This document shows positions 8,805 to 17,601 of a DNA stretch of 64,000 bases, piece by piece. The stretch's first letter is position 1; the number at the start of each line of letters is the position of its first letter. The DNA comes from Erythrobacter sp. (GTDB lineage Bacteria > Pseudomonadota > Alphaproteobacteria > Sphingomonadales > Sphingomonadaceae), in the NCBI RefSeq assembly GCF_011765465.1, contig NZ_CP050265.1, forward strand, positions 2,892,425 to 2,956,424. Direction: 5' to 3'. The notes under the pieces were generated by a model. That model was not told the origin of the DNA. It saw nothing but the letters and a program-made list of their open reading frames with translations, and did no database searches. A program made the position numbers and the translations under genes.

Positions 8805-9704
8805 ATGCGCTTTAACCGAAAATTAACAAATGAAAACAAGCTCATGCGCGCCTTCCTTGCGGGCTGCTCCGGGCTTGCGCTGGCCGGTCTTGCGCCGGGC
8901 GCTGAGGGATTTGCACAGGACCGTCCCGCCCCGGCACAGGCACCCGAGGCGGGGCCGACCTATGCCGATCTCGTCACTCTTGCAGAGGCCAGCGCGCTCG
9001 TCATCCGGGCCGAGATTCGCGGTCAGGCGACGGTCGAACCCGAGCGCGCGCCCGGCCTGAAGCCCGGATTCGCGCGGCTTTACCTCGAAGGCGAAACGCG
9101 CGCGCTGCTCGCCGGGAACACCGGCGTGCGCGAATCGCTCGCCTGGCTCGCCGACGTGCCGCTCGATGCGAAGGGCAAGGCGCCCAAGCTCAAGAAGAGC
9201 GAGGTCCTGCTGTTCGCCGATCCGGTCACGGGCCGCCCCGGCACGCTGGTGCTGGTCGAGGAGGAGGGGATGCTCGCCTGGACCCCCGCGCTCGAAAGCC
9301 GGGTGCGCGGCGTGCTCACCGAACTGGTCGCCCCCGACGCGCCGCCGGTGATTACGGGGATAGCCGATGCCCTGTCGGTGCGCGGCAACCTTGCCGGGGA
9401 ATCGGAAACGCAGGTCTTCCTCGAGACGGAAGCCGGTTCGCCGGTCTCGATCAGCGTGCTGCGCCGCCCCGGCCAGCCGCCCGCATGGGGCGTGTCGTGG
9501 GGCGAGATCATCGATTCGTCCGCGCGCCCGCCCGAGCCGGGCACGCTGCGCTGGTATCGCCTCGCCTGCGCCCTGCCGCGCGAATTGCCGAGCAGCGCCA
9601 ATCTCGCGCGCGATCCCGATGCCCGCGCGCTGGCCGAGGCGGACTATGCCTTCGTCATCGAACGGCTGGGCGCGTGCGAGCGGGCGATCACTTCCGCCGA
9701 GTGA
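8805..9704 (+). CDS. Secreted protein of unknown function
   Basis: 299 residues from ATG 8805, which has GAGAGGA ten bases upstream. An in-frame ATG at 8844 would give a cleaner signal peptide (MRAFLAGCSGLALAGLAPG, cleavage after FAQ). The mature part begins with a Pro-rich spacer and a helix TYADLVTLAEASALVIRAEIRG. Several beta-rich segments follow, ending in a Cys pair around RLACALP and LGACERAITSAE. The layout (helix with RAEI, then TRALLAGNTGV) matches a hypothetical family common in sphingomonads; no function known to me. It is transcribed divergently from tonB and lies just upstream of hom. Confidence 0.75.
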   Translation: MRFNRKLTNENKLMRAFLAGCSGLALAGLAPGAEGFAQDRPAPAQAPEAGPTYADLVTLAEASALVIRAEIRGQATVEPERAPGLKPGFARLYLEGETRALLAGNTGVRESLAWLADVPLDAKGKAPKLKKSEVLLFADPVTGRPGTLVLVEEEGMLAWTPALESRVRGVLTELVAPDAPPVITGIADALSVRGNLAGESETQVFLETEAGSPVSISVLRRPGQPPAWGVSWGEIIDSSARPPEPGTLRWYRLACALPRELPSSANLARDPDARALAEADYAFVIERLGACERAITSAE

Positions 9705-9705
9705 G

Positions 9706-9740
9706 CGCGCGCGGCTTCGCTTGACGCTGCGCCGCGCGCG
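9706..9740 (+). terminator. Stem-loop after the 8805 gene
   Basis: Arms CGCGCGCGGC (9706-9715) and GCCGCGCGCG (9731-9740) pair perfectly over 10 bp around a 15-base loop, immediately after the stop codon. There is no T tract, so it may stabilise the 3' end instead of terminating. Confidence 0.35.
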
Positions 9741-9786
9741 GTTAAGCGCCTCGGGCAAGCCTTCATCCTTAAAGGAGCCGAGACAC

Positions 9787-11124
9787 GTGCCCGACCGCTC
9801 TGACACCGCCCCCTTGAGAATCGCCCCTTTGAGAATCGCGATCGCCGGGCTCGGCACGGTCGGGGCGGGGGTGATCCGGCTGCTCGCGACGAATCGCGAT
9901 CTCATCGCCGCGCGCGCCGGGCGGCCCATTGCAGTGACGGCGGTGAGCGCGCGCGACCGGGCGAAGGACCGCGACGTCGATATCGCTCCCTTCGCCTGGG
10001 AGGACGACATGACCGCGCTCGCGAGCCGCGAGGATGTCGATGTCGTGGTCGAGCTCGTCGGCGGGGCGGACGGCCCGGCGCTCGCCCTTTCGCGCGCGGC
10101 GCTGAAAGGCGGCAAGGGTCTCGTCACCGCGAACAAGGCGATGATCGCGCATCACGGCCTCGCATTGGCCGAAGCGGCGGAAGGCGCGGGCGTGGCGCTC
10201 AAGTTCGAAGCCGCGGTCGCGGGCGGCATCCCGGTGGTGAAGGGCCTGCGCGAAGGGACCAGCGCCAATGCGCTGACCAAGGTCTACGGCATCCTCAACG
10301 GGACGTGCAATTACATCCTCTCCGAGATGGAGGAGACAGGCGCCGATTTCGACGAGACATTGACCGAGGCGCAGAGGCTCGGGTATGCCGAGGCCGATCC
10401 CAGTTTCGACATCGACGGGGTGGACGCGGCGCACAAGCTCGCGATCCTTTCGGCGATCGGTTTCGGCGCGCGGGTCGATTTCGATTCGGTGCGCCTCACC
10501 GGCATCCGCCAGGTGCGCGCCGCCGACATCGCTCAGGCCGACGCATTGGGCTTCGTCATCCGCCTGATCGGGGAGGCCGATGTGGAGGAAGGCGAGAACG
10601 GGCCCTGCCTGCTCCAGCGCGTGCGGCCCTGCCTCGTCCATAAGGACCACCCGCTCGCCCCCGTCGACGGGCCGACCAATGCGGTGGTGGCCGAGGGCAA
10701 TTTCTCCGGGCGGCTCCTGTTCCAGGGCGCGGGCGCGGGCGATGGACCGACCGCCAGCGCCGTCGTCGCCGATCTCATCGACATCGCGCGGAGCGAGGTG
10801 AGCGCACCCTTCTCGATCCCCGTCGCCCGCCTCGCCGCCCTGCCGCCGGCGGAGCCCGGCCACCGCACCGAGCGCGCCTATATCCGCTTCACCGTCAACG
10901 ACCGCCCCGGCGTGCTGGCCGAGATCACCGCGGCGATGCGCGATGCCGACGTGTCGATCGAAAGCCTGATCCAGCACGGCCGCTCGCGCGAAGGTGGCGA
11001 GGTGCTGGTCGCGATGGTGACTCACGAAGGGCCGGAGCGCTGCGTGACGAAGGCGCTCGAACTGCTCGAAGGCTCGGACAGCCTGACGGGCGAGCCGCTG
11101 GTGCTGCCGATCCTCGGGGACTAG
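9787..11124 (+). CDS. hom: Homoserine dehydrogenase
   Basis: 445 residues. It reduces aspartate semialdehyde to homoserine, the branch to threonine, methionine and isoleucine. The N-terminal NAD(P)-binding motif AGLGTVGAGV (about residue 21) is followed by the dehydrogenase domain with TANKAMIAHHG and GGIPVVKGLREG, and by the signature region around GILNGTCNYIL and AYAEADPSFDIDGVDAAHK. An ACT regulatory domain closes the protein (about residues 360-440, RFTVNDRPGVLAEITAAM). The GTG start has AAAGGAG nine bases upstream. Oddity: the N-terminus repeats PLRIA twice through a 15-base tandem duplication at 9811-9840. It shares a palindromic CTAG stop with the converging gene. Confidence 0.95.
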   Translation: MPDRSDTAPLRIAPLRIAIAGLGTVGAGVIRLLATNRDLIAARAGRPIAVTAVSARDRAKDRDVDIAPFAWEDDMTALASREDVDVVVELVGGADGPALALSRAALKGGKGLVTANKAMIAHHGLALAEAAEGAGVALKFEAAVAGGIPVVKGLREGTSANALTKVYGILNGTCNYILSEMEETGADFDETLTEAQRLGYAEADPSFDIDGVDAAHKLAILSAIGFGARVDFDSVRLTGIRQVRAADIAQADALGFVIRLIGEADVEEGENGPCLLQRVRPCLVHKDHPLAPVDGPTNAVVAEGNFSGRLLFQGAGAGDGPTASAVVADLIDIARSEVSAPFSIPVARLAALPPAEPGHRTERAYIRFTVNDRPGVLAEITAAMRDADVSIESLIQHGRSREGGEVLVAMVTHEGPERCVTKALELLEGSDSLTGEPLVLPILGD

Positions 11125-11768
11125 TTCGGCCGCTTCTCGAATTTGGGCGGCGGCAGGCCCAGCGCTTCGCGGCGCTTGCGGATTTCCTCCTCGGACAATT
11201 CCTCGTCCTGCCCCAGCGGCGGGAGGCCGCGCGCGATGCGATCCGCATCGGAGCCGGCGGGCGCCTGCGGCAGCGCGCCGACGTCGATGATCAGCGCGGG
11301 CGGCGGAACCCCGCCGATGCCGATGCCCTTCCCGTTGTCGGGAATGCCGAACATATCGGGCGGAGGCGGCGCGCCCTTGAAGGCGGTTTCCTGCGCGTAG
11401 CGCTTCCTCGCCTCCTCGCGATTCGAATATTGCTCCTCGCCCGACGAGCCGCGGCGGCGGCACACGATGATGTCGCCGCTGATCGTGCCCGCATCGGCCT
11501 CGTCCTTGCATTCCTGCATCTCGGCCTCGTTGACGTCGCCGCGCGGCACGGTGATCATGATGTTGATCGGCGCAGGGCTTTCCGGCGCGCTGTCCGCTTC
11601 GAGCGCCGCCTCGCTCTCTTCTCCGCCAGTCATCGCGGTGTCATCCTGCGCGGCCAGCGGGGCGTGGGCCGTCAGCCCGGCACACCCGGCCAGCAAAATC
11701 GCGCCGATCCGGCCCCTGCCGCTCGACAAGGCGGGACGAAAGCGCCAAAGCGCGCCCGGGCGGCTCAT
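11121..11768 (-). CDS. Secreted proline-rich protein of unknown function
   Basis: 215 residues from ATG 11768. An N-terminal basic stretch and hydrophobic core (IGAILLAGCAGLTAH, ending PLAAQ) form a signal peptide; the LAGC box could alternatively make it a lipoprotein. The mature region has a conserved-looking strand INIMITVPRGDVNEAEMQ, two Cys (QECKDEAD and IIVCRRRG, probably a disulphide), then a Pro/Gly tail (KGIGIGGVPPPALI). The combination IIVCRR ... DNGKGIGIGG is familiar from a sphingomonad hypothetical family. The longer frame to 11873 overlaps the glpX start and is rejected. It is transcribed against hom and glpX. Confidence 0.75.
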   Translation of the reverse strand: MSRPGALWRFRPALSSGRGRIGAILLAGCAGLTAHAPLAAQDDTAMTGGEESEAALEADSAPESPAPINIMITVPRGDVNEAEMQECKDEADAGTISGDIIVCRRRGSSGEEQYSNREEARKRYAQETAFKGAPPPPDMFGIPDNGKGIGIGGVPPPALIIDVGALPQAPAGSDADRIARGLPPLGQDEELSEEEIRKRREALGLPPPKFEKRPN

Positions 11769-11817
11769 CGAAGCCTCGCGAGGGCCGGCAAGGCAACGGA
11801 CAGGGAAGAGATTGCGC

Positions 11818-12864
11818 ATGAACACTCCGATTAGCACCGATATGCTGGCCGACAAAACCGCCAATGTCGACAACCCGATGGAGCGCGTGCTGGTGCTCGA
11901 GATGGTCCGCGTGACCGAAGCCGCTGCGGTCGCCGCCGCGCAGCTCGTCGGGCGGGGCGATGAAAAGGCCGCCGATGCCGCCGCGGTCGAGGCGATGCGC
12001 CGGGCCTTCGACGACCTCTATATCGACGGGACCGTGGTGATCGGCGAGGGCGAGCGCGACGAAGCGCCGATGCTCTACATCGGGGAAAAGGTCGGCGGCG
12101 CGCCGGGCAAGGGGCCGAAGATCGACATCGCATTGGACCCGCTCGAAGGCACGACCATCACCGCCAAGGCCGGGCCGAACGCGCTCGCCGTGCTGGCGGC
12201 GGCGGAAGAAGGCTGCCTGCTCAATGCGCCCGACGTCTACATGGACAAGCTCGCGGTCGGCCCGGGCTATCCCGAAGGGATCATCGACCTTGCCAAGTCG
12301 CCGACCGAGAACGTCAAGGCGGTGGCCGAGGCGAAGGGCGTGGACCCGTCCGAAATCATCGTCTGCGTGCTCGACCGCCCGCGCCATGCCGAGCTCATCG
12401 CCGAGCTGCGCAGTCTCGGCTGCGGCGTCGTGCTGATCGGTGACGGCGACGTGGCGGGCGTGATCGCGGTGACCGATCAGGACACGACGATCGACCTTTA
12501 CATGGGTCAGGGCGGCGCGCCCGAAGGCGTGCTCGCCGCGGCCGCGCTGCGCTGCGTCGGCGGGCAGTTCAACGGGCGGCTCGTCTTCCGCAACGAGGAC
12601 GAGAAGGCCCGCGCGCGGAAATGGGGCATCACCGACCTCGACCGCATCTACAAGCTGGGCGACCTTGCCAGGGGCGACTGCATCTTCGCCGCCACCGGCG
12701 TGACCGACGGCTCGCTGCTCGACGGGGTCAAGACTCGCAAGAAGGCGACCGGCGCGACCATCATGACGACGCAGAGCGTGGTGATGCGCGCCTCGTCCGG
12801 CACGGTGCGCTGGATCCGCGGAGAGCACCGGATCAAGGAACACAGCACCGCCCCGCGCGGCTGA
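11818..12864 (+). CDS. glpX: Fructose-1,6-bisphosphatase class II (GlpX)
   Basis: 348 residues. It hydrolyses fructose 1,6-bisphosphate in gluconeogenesis. Family motifs are visible: GTVVIGEGERDEAPMLYIG (metal and phosphate site), DPLEGTTITAKAGPN, and APDVYMDKLAVGPGYP, with the C-terminal GVKTRKKATGATIMTTQS region. The start ATG 11818 has AGGGAAGAG upstream. The order hom-glpX is common in Sphingomonadales and other alphaproteobacteria. The next gene starts one base after the stop and is probably co-translated. Confidence 0.95.
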   Translation: MNTPISTDMLADKTANVDNPMERVLVLEMVRVTEAAAVAAAQLVGRGDEKAADAAAVEAMRRAFDDLYIDGTVVIGEGERDEAPMLYIGEKVGGAPGKGPKIDIALDPLEGTTITAKAGPNALAVLAAAEEGCLLNAPDVYMDKLAVGPGYPEGIIDLAKSPTENVKAVAEAKGVDPSEIIVCVLDRPRHAELIAELRSLGCGVVLIGDGDVAGVIAVTDQDTTIDLYMGQGGAPEGVLAAAALRCVGGQFNGRLVFRNEDEKARARKWGITDLDRIYKLGDLARGDCIFAATGVTDGSLLDGVKTRKKATGATIMTTQSVVMRASSGTVRWIRGEHRIKEHSTAPRG

Positions 12865-12865
12865 C

Positions 12866-13540
12866 GTGCCTGCGCCGCTTCCCCCGGTCGTCGCGGCGCT
12901 GGCGGAGCGGCTCGGCGCGCGCGCGGGTTCGGGCGGGCGCGCTGTGTTCCGCCAATCGGGCACGCTGCGCGGGCTCGGGGCGGCGCGCTGGATGCGCTTT
13001 ACCGCCGAGCAATGGATCGCGAGCGACGCGCCCGCCTTTCGCTGGCGCGCGCGGGTCGGGCCGCTTGGCCTTGTCCATGTCGAGGATTCGCTGGTCGGCG
13101 GCGAAACGGTGAGCGGGGCGAGGGCGCTCGGCCTGGTCCCGCTGGCGCGGGCCCATCCCTCGCGCGAGCTCGTCGAAGGGCAGTTGCAGCGCTATCTCGC
13201 CGAATTGCCGTGGAACCCGGATGCGATGCTTTCCAACCCGGCGCTGCGCTGGGAGGAGAAGGGCGCCGGCGTGCTGGCCGTCTCGGCGCAGGCGGCCGGG
13301 GTGGAGGCGGAGGTCGAGCTCCATTGCGGCGAGGACGGCCTGCCCGCGCGCACCTTCGCCCTGCGTCCCGCGCGCGAAGGCAAGGGCTATGTGCGGCGCG
13401 GCTGGCACGGGGCGTTCGCGGACTATCGCGAAGCCCACGGGCGCATGATCCCGCACGCGGGCCGTGTCGCATGGGATTACGAGGGCGAGCGTTTCGAAGT
13501 CTGGCGCGGCCGGATCGAGGACTGGCGCCCCGGGAGATGA
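12866..13540 (+). CDS. Conserved protein of the DUF6544/DUF6920 type
   Basis: 224 residues, starting at GTG 12866 one base after the glpX stop. Recognisable blocks are RGLGAARWMRFTAEQW, APAFRWRARVGPLGLVHVEDSL, and a C-terminal EGKGYVRRGWHGAFADYREAHGR (spoken of here in parts) followed by PHAGRVAWDYEGERFEVWRG. This layout matches proteins annotated as DUF6544/DUF6920, of unknown function and probably beta-sandwich. No membrane segment or signal peptide. The family name comes from memory of similar sequences and is moderately sure; the reality of the gene is not in doubt. Confidence 0.7.
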   Translation: MPAPLPPVVAALAERLGARAGSGGRAVFRQSGTLRGLGAARWMRFTAEQWIASDAPAFRWRARVGPLGLVHVEDSLVGGETVSGARALGLVPLARAHPSRELVEGQLQRYLAELPWNPDAMLSNPALRWEEKGAGVLAVSAQAAGVEAEVELHCGEDGLPARTFALRPAREGKGYVRRGWHGAFADYREAHGRMIPHAGRVAWDYEGERFEVWRGRIEDWRPGR

Positions 13541-13710
13541 ACCGTGCGATGATCCTTGCGGGATCCCGTGCGGGCCTGCCGCGCGCACGGTCCGTCGCTC
13601 AGCACTTGTTTACCTTCATCTTCTATGGTCCTCACCCGAAGAGCCGGAGTTGCGCAGACCCTGCACCTCCGCCTGGCTCGCACCGAATGTCAGCACGCGA
13701 AAGGCCGACA

Positions 13711-13980
13711 ATGACGAACATGATCCGCCGAATGGCCCTCGGGGCCGCCGCAGCCGGCCTCGCGATCGCCCCGATCGCAGCCGAGGCGAACACCCGTGCC
13801 GGCGACAGCGCCAGGACCTATTCCGCGCCCGCCTCCGCTCCCGGCACCGGCCGAAAGGCCGAAGGTTCGCGCGTCGCGGGCGGGGCGGACATCTTCGCCT
13901 TCATCCTCGTCGGCCTATGGGCCACCGGCATCGCCTTCGCGGTCGCGGACGACGGCCCGGACCAGTCGCCGGGGACCTGA
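13711..13980 (+). CDS. Small secreted or membrane protein, 89 residues
   Basis: From ATG 13711 (AAAGG upstream) the frame encodes a signal peptide (MIRRMALGAAAAGLAIAPIAAEA) and a Ser/Ala/Gly-rich spacer. A second hydrophobic segment (IFAFILVGLWATGIAFAVA, residues about 60-78) and a short acidic tail follow. The protein is therefore probably anchored in the inner membrane. An alternative in-frame ATG lies at 13687. No family recognised; short proteins of this plan are common in sphingomonads. Confidence 0.6.
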   Translation: MTNMIRRMALGAAAAGLAIAPIAAEANTRAGDSARTYSAPASAPGTGRKAEGSRVAGGADIFAFILVGLWATGIAFAVADDGPDQSPGT

Positions 13981-14188
13981 TCGGTCACAGCGGTTCTCGC
14001 GCGGCGAGGGTGCAAGCGTCCCTGCTGCGATCGTTCCTTTCGCAGGGCACCATTGCGCGGCAACGCGCCTCTCGCAGCGCCCGACAGCCTGACGACAACC
14101 CCCGCTCGCGTGTTGCGTTTCCGTGACGCGCCGCTAGGCGTTGCGCGACCACGCGCCACACGTCCTGTGCCTTAGGGGATTCGCAGTC

Positions 14189-15124
14189 ATGAAAATCATG
14201 TCGGGCAATTCGAACCTGCCGCTCGCCCGGGCGATCGCGGCCTATCTCGAAATGCCGCTCACCGATGCGAGCGTGCGGCGCTTCGCCGACGAGGAAGTGT
14301 TCGTCGAGATCCACGAGAACGTGCGCGGCGAGGACGTCTTCCTCGTCCAGCCGACGAGCTTTCCGGCGAACGACAACCTGATGGAACTGCTGATCTGCAT
14401 CGACGCGCTGCGCCGCGCCTCGGCCAAGCGGATCACCGCGGTCGTGCCCTATTTCGGCTATGCAAGGCAGGACCGGAAGCCGGGGCCGCGCACGCCGATC
14501 TCGGCCAAGCTGGTGGCGAACCTCATCACCCAGGCAGGCGCCGACCGGGTGCTCGCGGTGGACCTGCACGCTGGCCAGATCCAGGGCTTCTTCGACATCC
14601 CGACCGACAACCTCTATGCGGCGCCCGTCATGGCCGCCGACATCCAGGCGCGCTACGGCGACCAGGACCTGATGGTGGTCAGCCCCGACGTCGGCGGCGT
14701 GGTGCGCGCGCGGGCGCTGGCGAAGCGGCTCGACAACGCCCCGCTCGCGATCGTCGACAAGCGCCGCGACCGGCCCGGCGAAAGCGAGGTCATGAACATC
14801 ATCGGCGAGGTCAAGGACCGGCACTGCGTCCTCATCGACGACATCATCGATTCGGGAGGAACCCTGTGCAATGCGGCCGAGGCGCTGCTGGAGAACGGGG
14901 CGAAGTCGGTCGCGGCCTACATCACCCACGGGGTGCTGTCGGGCGGCGCGGTGGCGCGGATCGACGGGTCGAAGCTGAAGGAGCTGGTGATCTCGGATTC
15001 GATCCGCCCGACCGAGGCGGCGGAAAACTCCTCAAAAATTCGCATCCTCACCATCGCCCCGCTGATCGGCGAGGCGATCCGCCGTATCGCGGACGAGAGC
15101 AGCGTGTCCAGCCTGTTCGATTGA
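14189..15124 (+). CDS. prs: Ribose-phosphate pyrophosphokinase (PRPP synthetase)
   Basis: 311 residues. It makes phosphoribosyl pyrophosphate from ribose 5-phosphate and ATP for nucleotide, histidine and tryptophan synthesis. Motifs: [18 protein letters not shown] (ATP site), [27 protein letters not shown], and the PRPP-binding loop [13 protein letters not shown]. Length fits the class I enzyme. ATG 14189 is chosen because translation of other prs proteins begins at MKI(M)SGNSN; the longer frame to 14141 adds residues without family match. Confidence 0.95.
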   Translation: MKIMSGNSNLPLARAIAAYLEMPLTDASVRRFADEEVFVEIHENVRGEDVFLVQPTSFPANDNLMELLICIDALRRASAKRITAVVPYFGYARQDRKPGPRTPISAKLVANLITQAGADRVLAVDLHAGQIQGFFDIPTDNLYAAPVMAADIQARYGDQDLMVVSPDVGGVVRARALAKRLDNAPLAIVDKRRDRPGESEVMNIIGEVKDRHCVLIDDIIDSGGTLCNAAEALLENGAKSVAAYITHGVLSGGAVARIDGSKLKELVISDSIRPTEAAENSSKIRILTIAPLIGEAIRRIADESSVSSLFD

Positions 15125-15264
15125 AGAAGGCGCGAGTCCCGGTGGGCGCGACGTAGGCCAACAGCCAATGCCGGGACCTCCCGCGCTTCCGCACGAAGGC
15201 GTGAGGCTTTCGGCCTCTTCGGCAGCTCGCAAGAAGAGGCGGAAACGCGCTATGGTGGGTCACG

Positions 15265-15627
15265 ATGCCACTCGACCCGCATGAAATCCGCGAGCTCCTG
15301 ATCGGCGCCGCCCGTGCGCGCACGCCGCTCACCTACAGCCAGGCGCTGTTCGCGCTCGGCCACAGCTTCACCCGCCCGCTGATGCGCCAGCTGTGCGCGG
15401 CGATGGACCGGATCGACGAGGAGGGCCGGCTGCGCGGTGAGCCCGATCTCGCCGTGCTCGTCGTGCGCCAGTCGGACGGGCTTCCGGGGCAGGGCTGGTG
15501 GGTGTCGCGTTCGCACCTCGCCGATGCCATGCCGGGCGAATGGCCGCTCGACTGGGAGGGGCCGGAGGCGAAAGCCTATGTCGCGCTCCACCAGCGGCTC
15601 GCCTTCGATTACTGGTCCGAGCGCTGA
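15265..15627 (+). CDS. Conserved hypothetical protein, 120 residues
   Basis: A compact, soluble protein with an N-terminal helix (DPHEIRELLIGAARARTPLTYSQAL) that looks like a small winged-helix. A middle block RQLCAAMDRIDEEGR and a C-terminal WVSRSHLADAMPGEWPLDWEGPEAKAYVA follow. Similar short proteins occur in sphingomonads with no assigned role. It follows prs by 140 bases and converges with the AraC gene, 3 bases apart. Confidence 0.65.
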   Translation: MPLDPHEIRELLIGAARARTPLTYSQALFALGHSFTRPLMRQLCAAMDRIDEEGRLRGEPDLAVLVVRQSDGLPGQGWWVSRSHLADAMPGEWPLDWEGPEAKAYVALHQRLAFDYWSER

Positions 15628-15630
15628 GGG

Positions 15631-16638
15631 CTATTCTTCCTCGCCCGCAGGACCGCCCGCCTTTTCCTCCTCTTCCTCCTCGACCTCGCTCACCCACCCC
15701 GCGTGCCACGGTCGCAGCGCGCCGGGGGCGATGCGGGCGAGTTCCTCCAGCCGCCGGGCGGCGCGCGCCTCGAGATTGAGGGTCAAAAGGATGCGCGGGC
15801 TCGCGCGGAATGCGTGCGGTGTGACGCCGAAGAAATGCTGGAATTCGCGGATCAGGTGCGACTGGTCGAAATAGCGCAGCAGGAAATCCTGCTCCTCGCG
15901 CCCGTCCGCGAGGCCGAGCAGGTGGCAGGCCAAGTCCATCGCCCGCGCCCGGCGCAGCACGGTGCGCGGCGTCATTCCGAAATCGCGCCGCACGATGCGC
16001 TCGACCTGGCGCAGCGAAATGTCCTGCGCGGCGGCGAAGTCGCTCGGGCTGATATTGGGGTCGAGAAAGCTCGCCGCTTCGAAAGCGGTGCTGACCGGAT
16101 CGGGGCGTTTGGGGTTTGTTCTCTCGATGAAGGCGCGGATGCGGTCCTCGGCGATCAGCGCGATTTCTTCCACCGGGGCGTCGGGCGGAAATCCGTGGTT
16201 GTCGCGCCCGTCCGATAGGCCGAAGGGATCGGCGCGCTCGATCCGGTTGACCAGCGGCGCGCTGGCCCGGTCGAACAGGCAGGACAGCGCGCCGGGCCTC
16301 AACCCGATATTGATGACCTCGAACCCCCCGCGCACTGTCAGGTCCATGCGCCGCGCCTGCGGGCCGACCAGCATCGGCTCCGCGCCCAGTTGCATCTCGC
16401 CCGCGGGCGTTTCGGCGGTCCAGTCGCCCTTCAGCGCAAGGCGGCAGAAGGCGAGGTCGTTGAAGACCGAACAGGCGATCGCGCGGTCCGCATCGACGTG
16501 GACGCGGGTGACGCCGATGCGCCCGATCCACGGCGCAAGGTCGGGCGCAGGCGCGCGGTTGAGCGACAGCGGACGACCATCCGCCGTCGCGCCCGAGCGC
16601 GGCTCCACCCCTTCGACCCTGCGACCTTCGTTTGTCAT
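15631..16638 (-). CDS. AraC-family transcriptional regulator
   Basis: 335 residues from ATG 16638. The C-terminal region (about 200-300) is an AraC/XylS double helix-turn-helix: ISPSDFAAAQDISLRQVERIVRRDFGMTPRTVLRRAR, then FDQSHLIREFQHFFGVTPHAFR (each part shown under 20 residues apart from this description). The N-terminal 190 residues form a ligand-binding or dimerisation domain of unknown specificity. The C-terminus is an odd run of acidic residues (EVEEEEEEKAGGPAGEEE). It is divergent from the HisN-type gene. Its target is unknown; self-regulation from the shared intergenic region is plausible. Confidence 0.88.
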   Translation of the reverse strand: MTNEGRRVEGVEPRSGATADGRPLSLNRAPAPDLAPWIGRIGVTRVHVDADRAIACSVFNDLAFCRLALKGDWTAETPAGEMQLGAEPMLVGPQARRMDLTVRGGFEVINIGLRPGALSCLFDRASAPLVNRIERADPFGLSDGRDNHGFPPDAPVEEIALIAEDRIRAFIERTNPKRPDPVSTAFEAASFLDPNISPSDFAAAQDISLRQVERIVRRDFGMTPRTVLRRARAMDLACHLLGLADGREEQDFLLRYFDQSHLIREFQHFFGVTPHAFRASPRILLTLNLEARAARRLEELARIAPGALRPWHAGWVSEVEEEEEEKAGGPAGEEE

Positions 16639-16830
16639 ACCCCCTCGTTCGTCCGCCCCCGCAAGCGACAAAATCTCATAGCAGCATAAACTGCGAGAAA
16701 TGTAGGTAAAAAAGAACCGATCGGCCCAAATTGAGCTGTAAAAAACGGTTCCAACAGGATTACCTCGCGCGCGGCTTGGGCTAGGAGAGCCGCTCACCCC
16801 TGATTTTGCCCGGACCGGAAAACGCTCTCG
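16639..16830. promoter_or_regulatory. Divergent, AT-richer regulatory region between araC-type gene and hisN
   Basis: This 192-base gap is clearly richer in A and T than its surroundings. It contains GAACCG (16714-16719) and CGGTTC (16746-16751) as an inverted pair around 26 bases, a possible operator. It must contain promoters for both flanking genes, but no clear -35/-10 pair stands out. Confidence 0.3.
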
Positions 16831-17601
16831 ATGACTCCAGACGACCACGCCCTCGCCCTCCGCCTCGCCGACGCCGCGGGCGCTGCGATCCGCCCCCTGT
16901 TCCGCGGCGAATGGAGCGAGGAGCGCAAGGACGACCGCTCCTTCGTGACCGAGGCCGACCGCGCCGCCGAAGCCGCGATGCGCGCGCTGATCGAGCAGCA
17001 TTGCCCCGCCGACGGCATCATCGGCGAGGAATACGGCACGCGCAACGAGGGCGCGGGCCGGCAATGGGTGCTCGACCCCATCGACGGCACGACCAGCTTC
17101 ATCGCGGGCCGGGCGATCTTCGGCACGCTCATCGCGCTGCTGCAGGACGGCTGGCCCGTGCTCGGCGTGATCGACCAGCCGATCGCGGGCGAGCGCTGGG
17201 TCGGCCGGATCGGCGAGGGGACGACCTTCAACGGCAAGCCCGTGCGCGCCCGCCCGTGCCGCGACTTGTCGGACGCGGTGCTCGGCACCACCACCCCGCA
17301 CCAGTTTTCGGGCGACGACGTCGATGCCTTCATGGGCGTCGCCAAGGCGGTCGCGGAGCGCAAGATCATCTATGGCGGCGACTGCTACAATTACGGCCTC
17401 GTCGCATCCGGCCATGTCGATCTCGTGGTCGAGGCGGGGCTCAAGCTCTACGATTTCGCCGCGCTCGTTCCCGTCGTCGAAGGGGCGGGCGGCACGATGA
17501 GCGACTGGATGGGCAATCCCCTGGACCGGGATTCCGACGGCCGCGTGATCGCGCTGGGCGACCCGGCGCGGCTCGACGACGTGCTCGAGGCGATGGGGTG
17601 A
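16831..17601 (+). CDS. hisN: Inositol monophosphatase-family phosphatase, HisN-type histidinol-phosphatase
   Basis: 256 residues of the Mg-dependent inositol-phosphatase superfamily. Metal-binding motifs are intact: GEEYG (about residues 65-70), WVLDPIDGTTSFIAG (about 88-102), and the second acidic site GLKLYDFAALVPVVEGAGG (about 208-226). Members of this subfamily in alphaproteobacteria act as histidinol-phosphatase (HisN); general inositol monophosphatase activity cannot be excluded. There is no other his gene here. The next gene overlaps its stop (GTGA). Confidence 0.85.
   Translation: MTPDDHALALRLADAAGAAIRPLFRGEWSEERKDDRSFVTEADRAAEAAMRALIEQHCPADGIIGEEYGTRNEGAGRQWVLDPIDGTTSFIAGRAIFGTLIALLQDGWPVLGVIDQPIAGERWVGRIGEGTTFNGKPVRARPCRDLSDAVLGTTTPHQFSGDDVDAFMGVAKAVAERKIIYGGDCYNYGLVASGHVDLVVEAGLKLYDFAALVPVVEGAGGTMSDWMGNPLDRDSDGRVIALGDPARLDDVLEAMG

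Noticed and set aside
11769..11873. N-terminal extension of the minus-strand secreted protein to 11873
   Set aside because: It overlaps the start of glpX and would bury the signal peptide; ATG 11768 gives a normal export signal.
15200..15246. Imperfect hairpin GCCTCTT...AAGAGGC after prs considered as terminator or small RNA
   Set aside because: Bulged stem, no T tract, and close to the next start; not enough to call.
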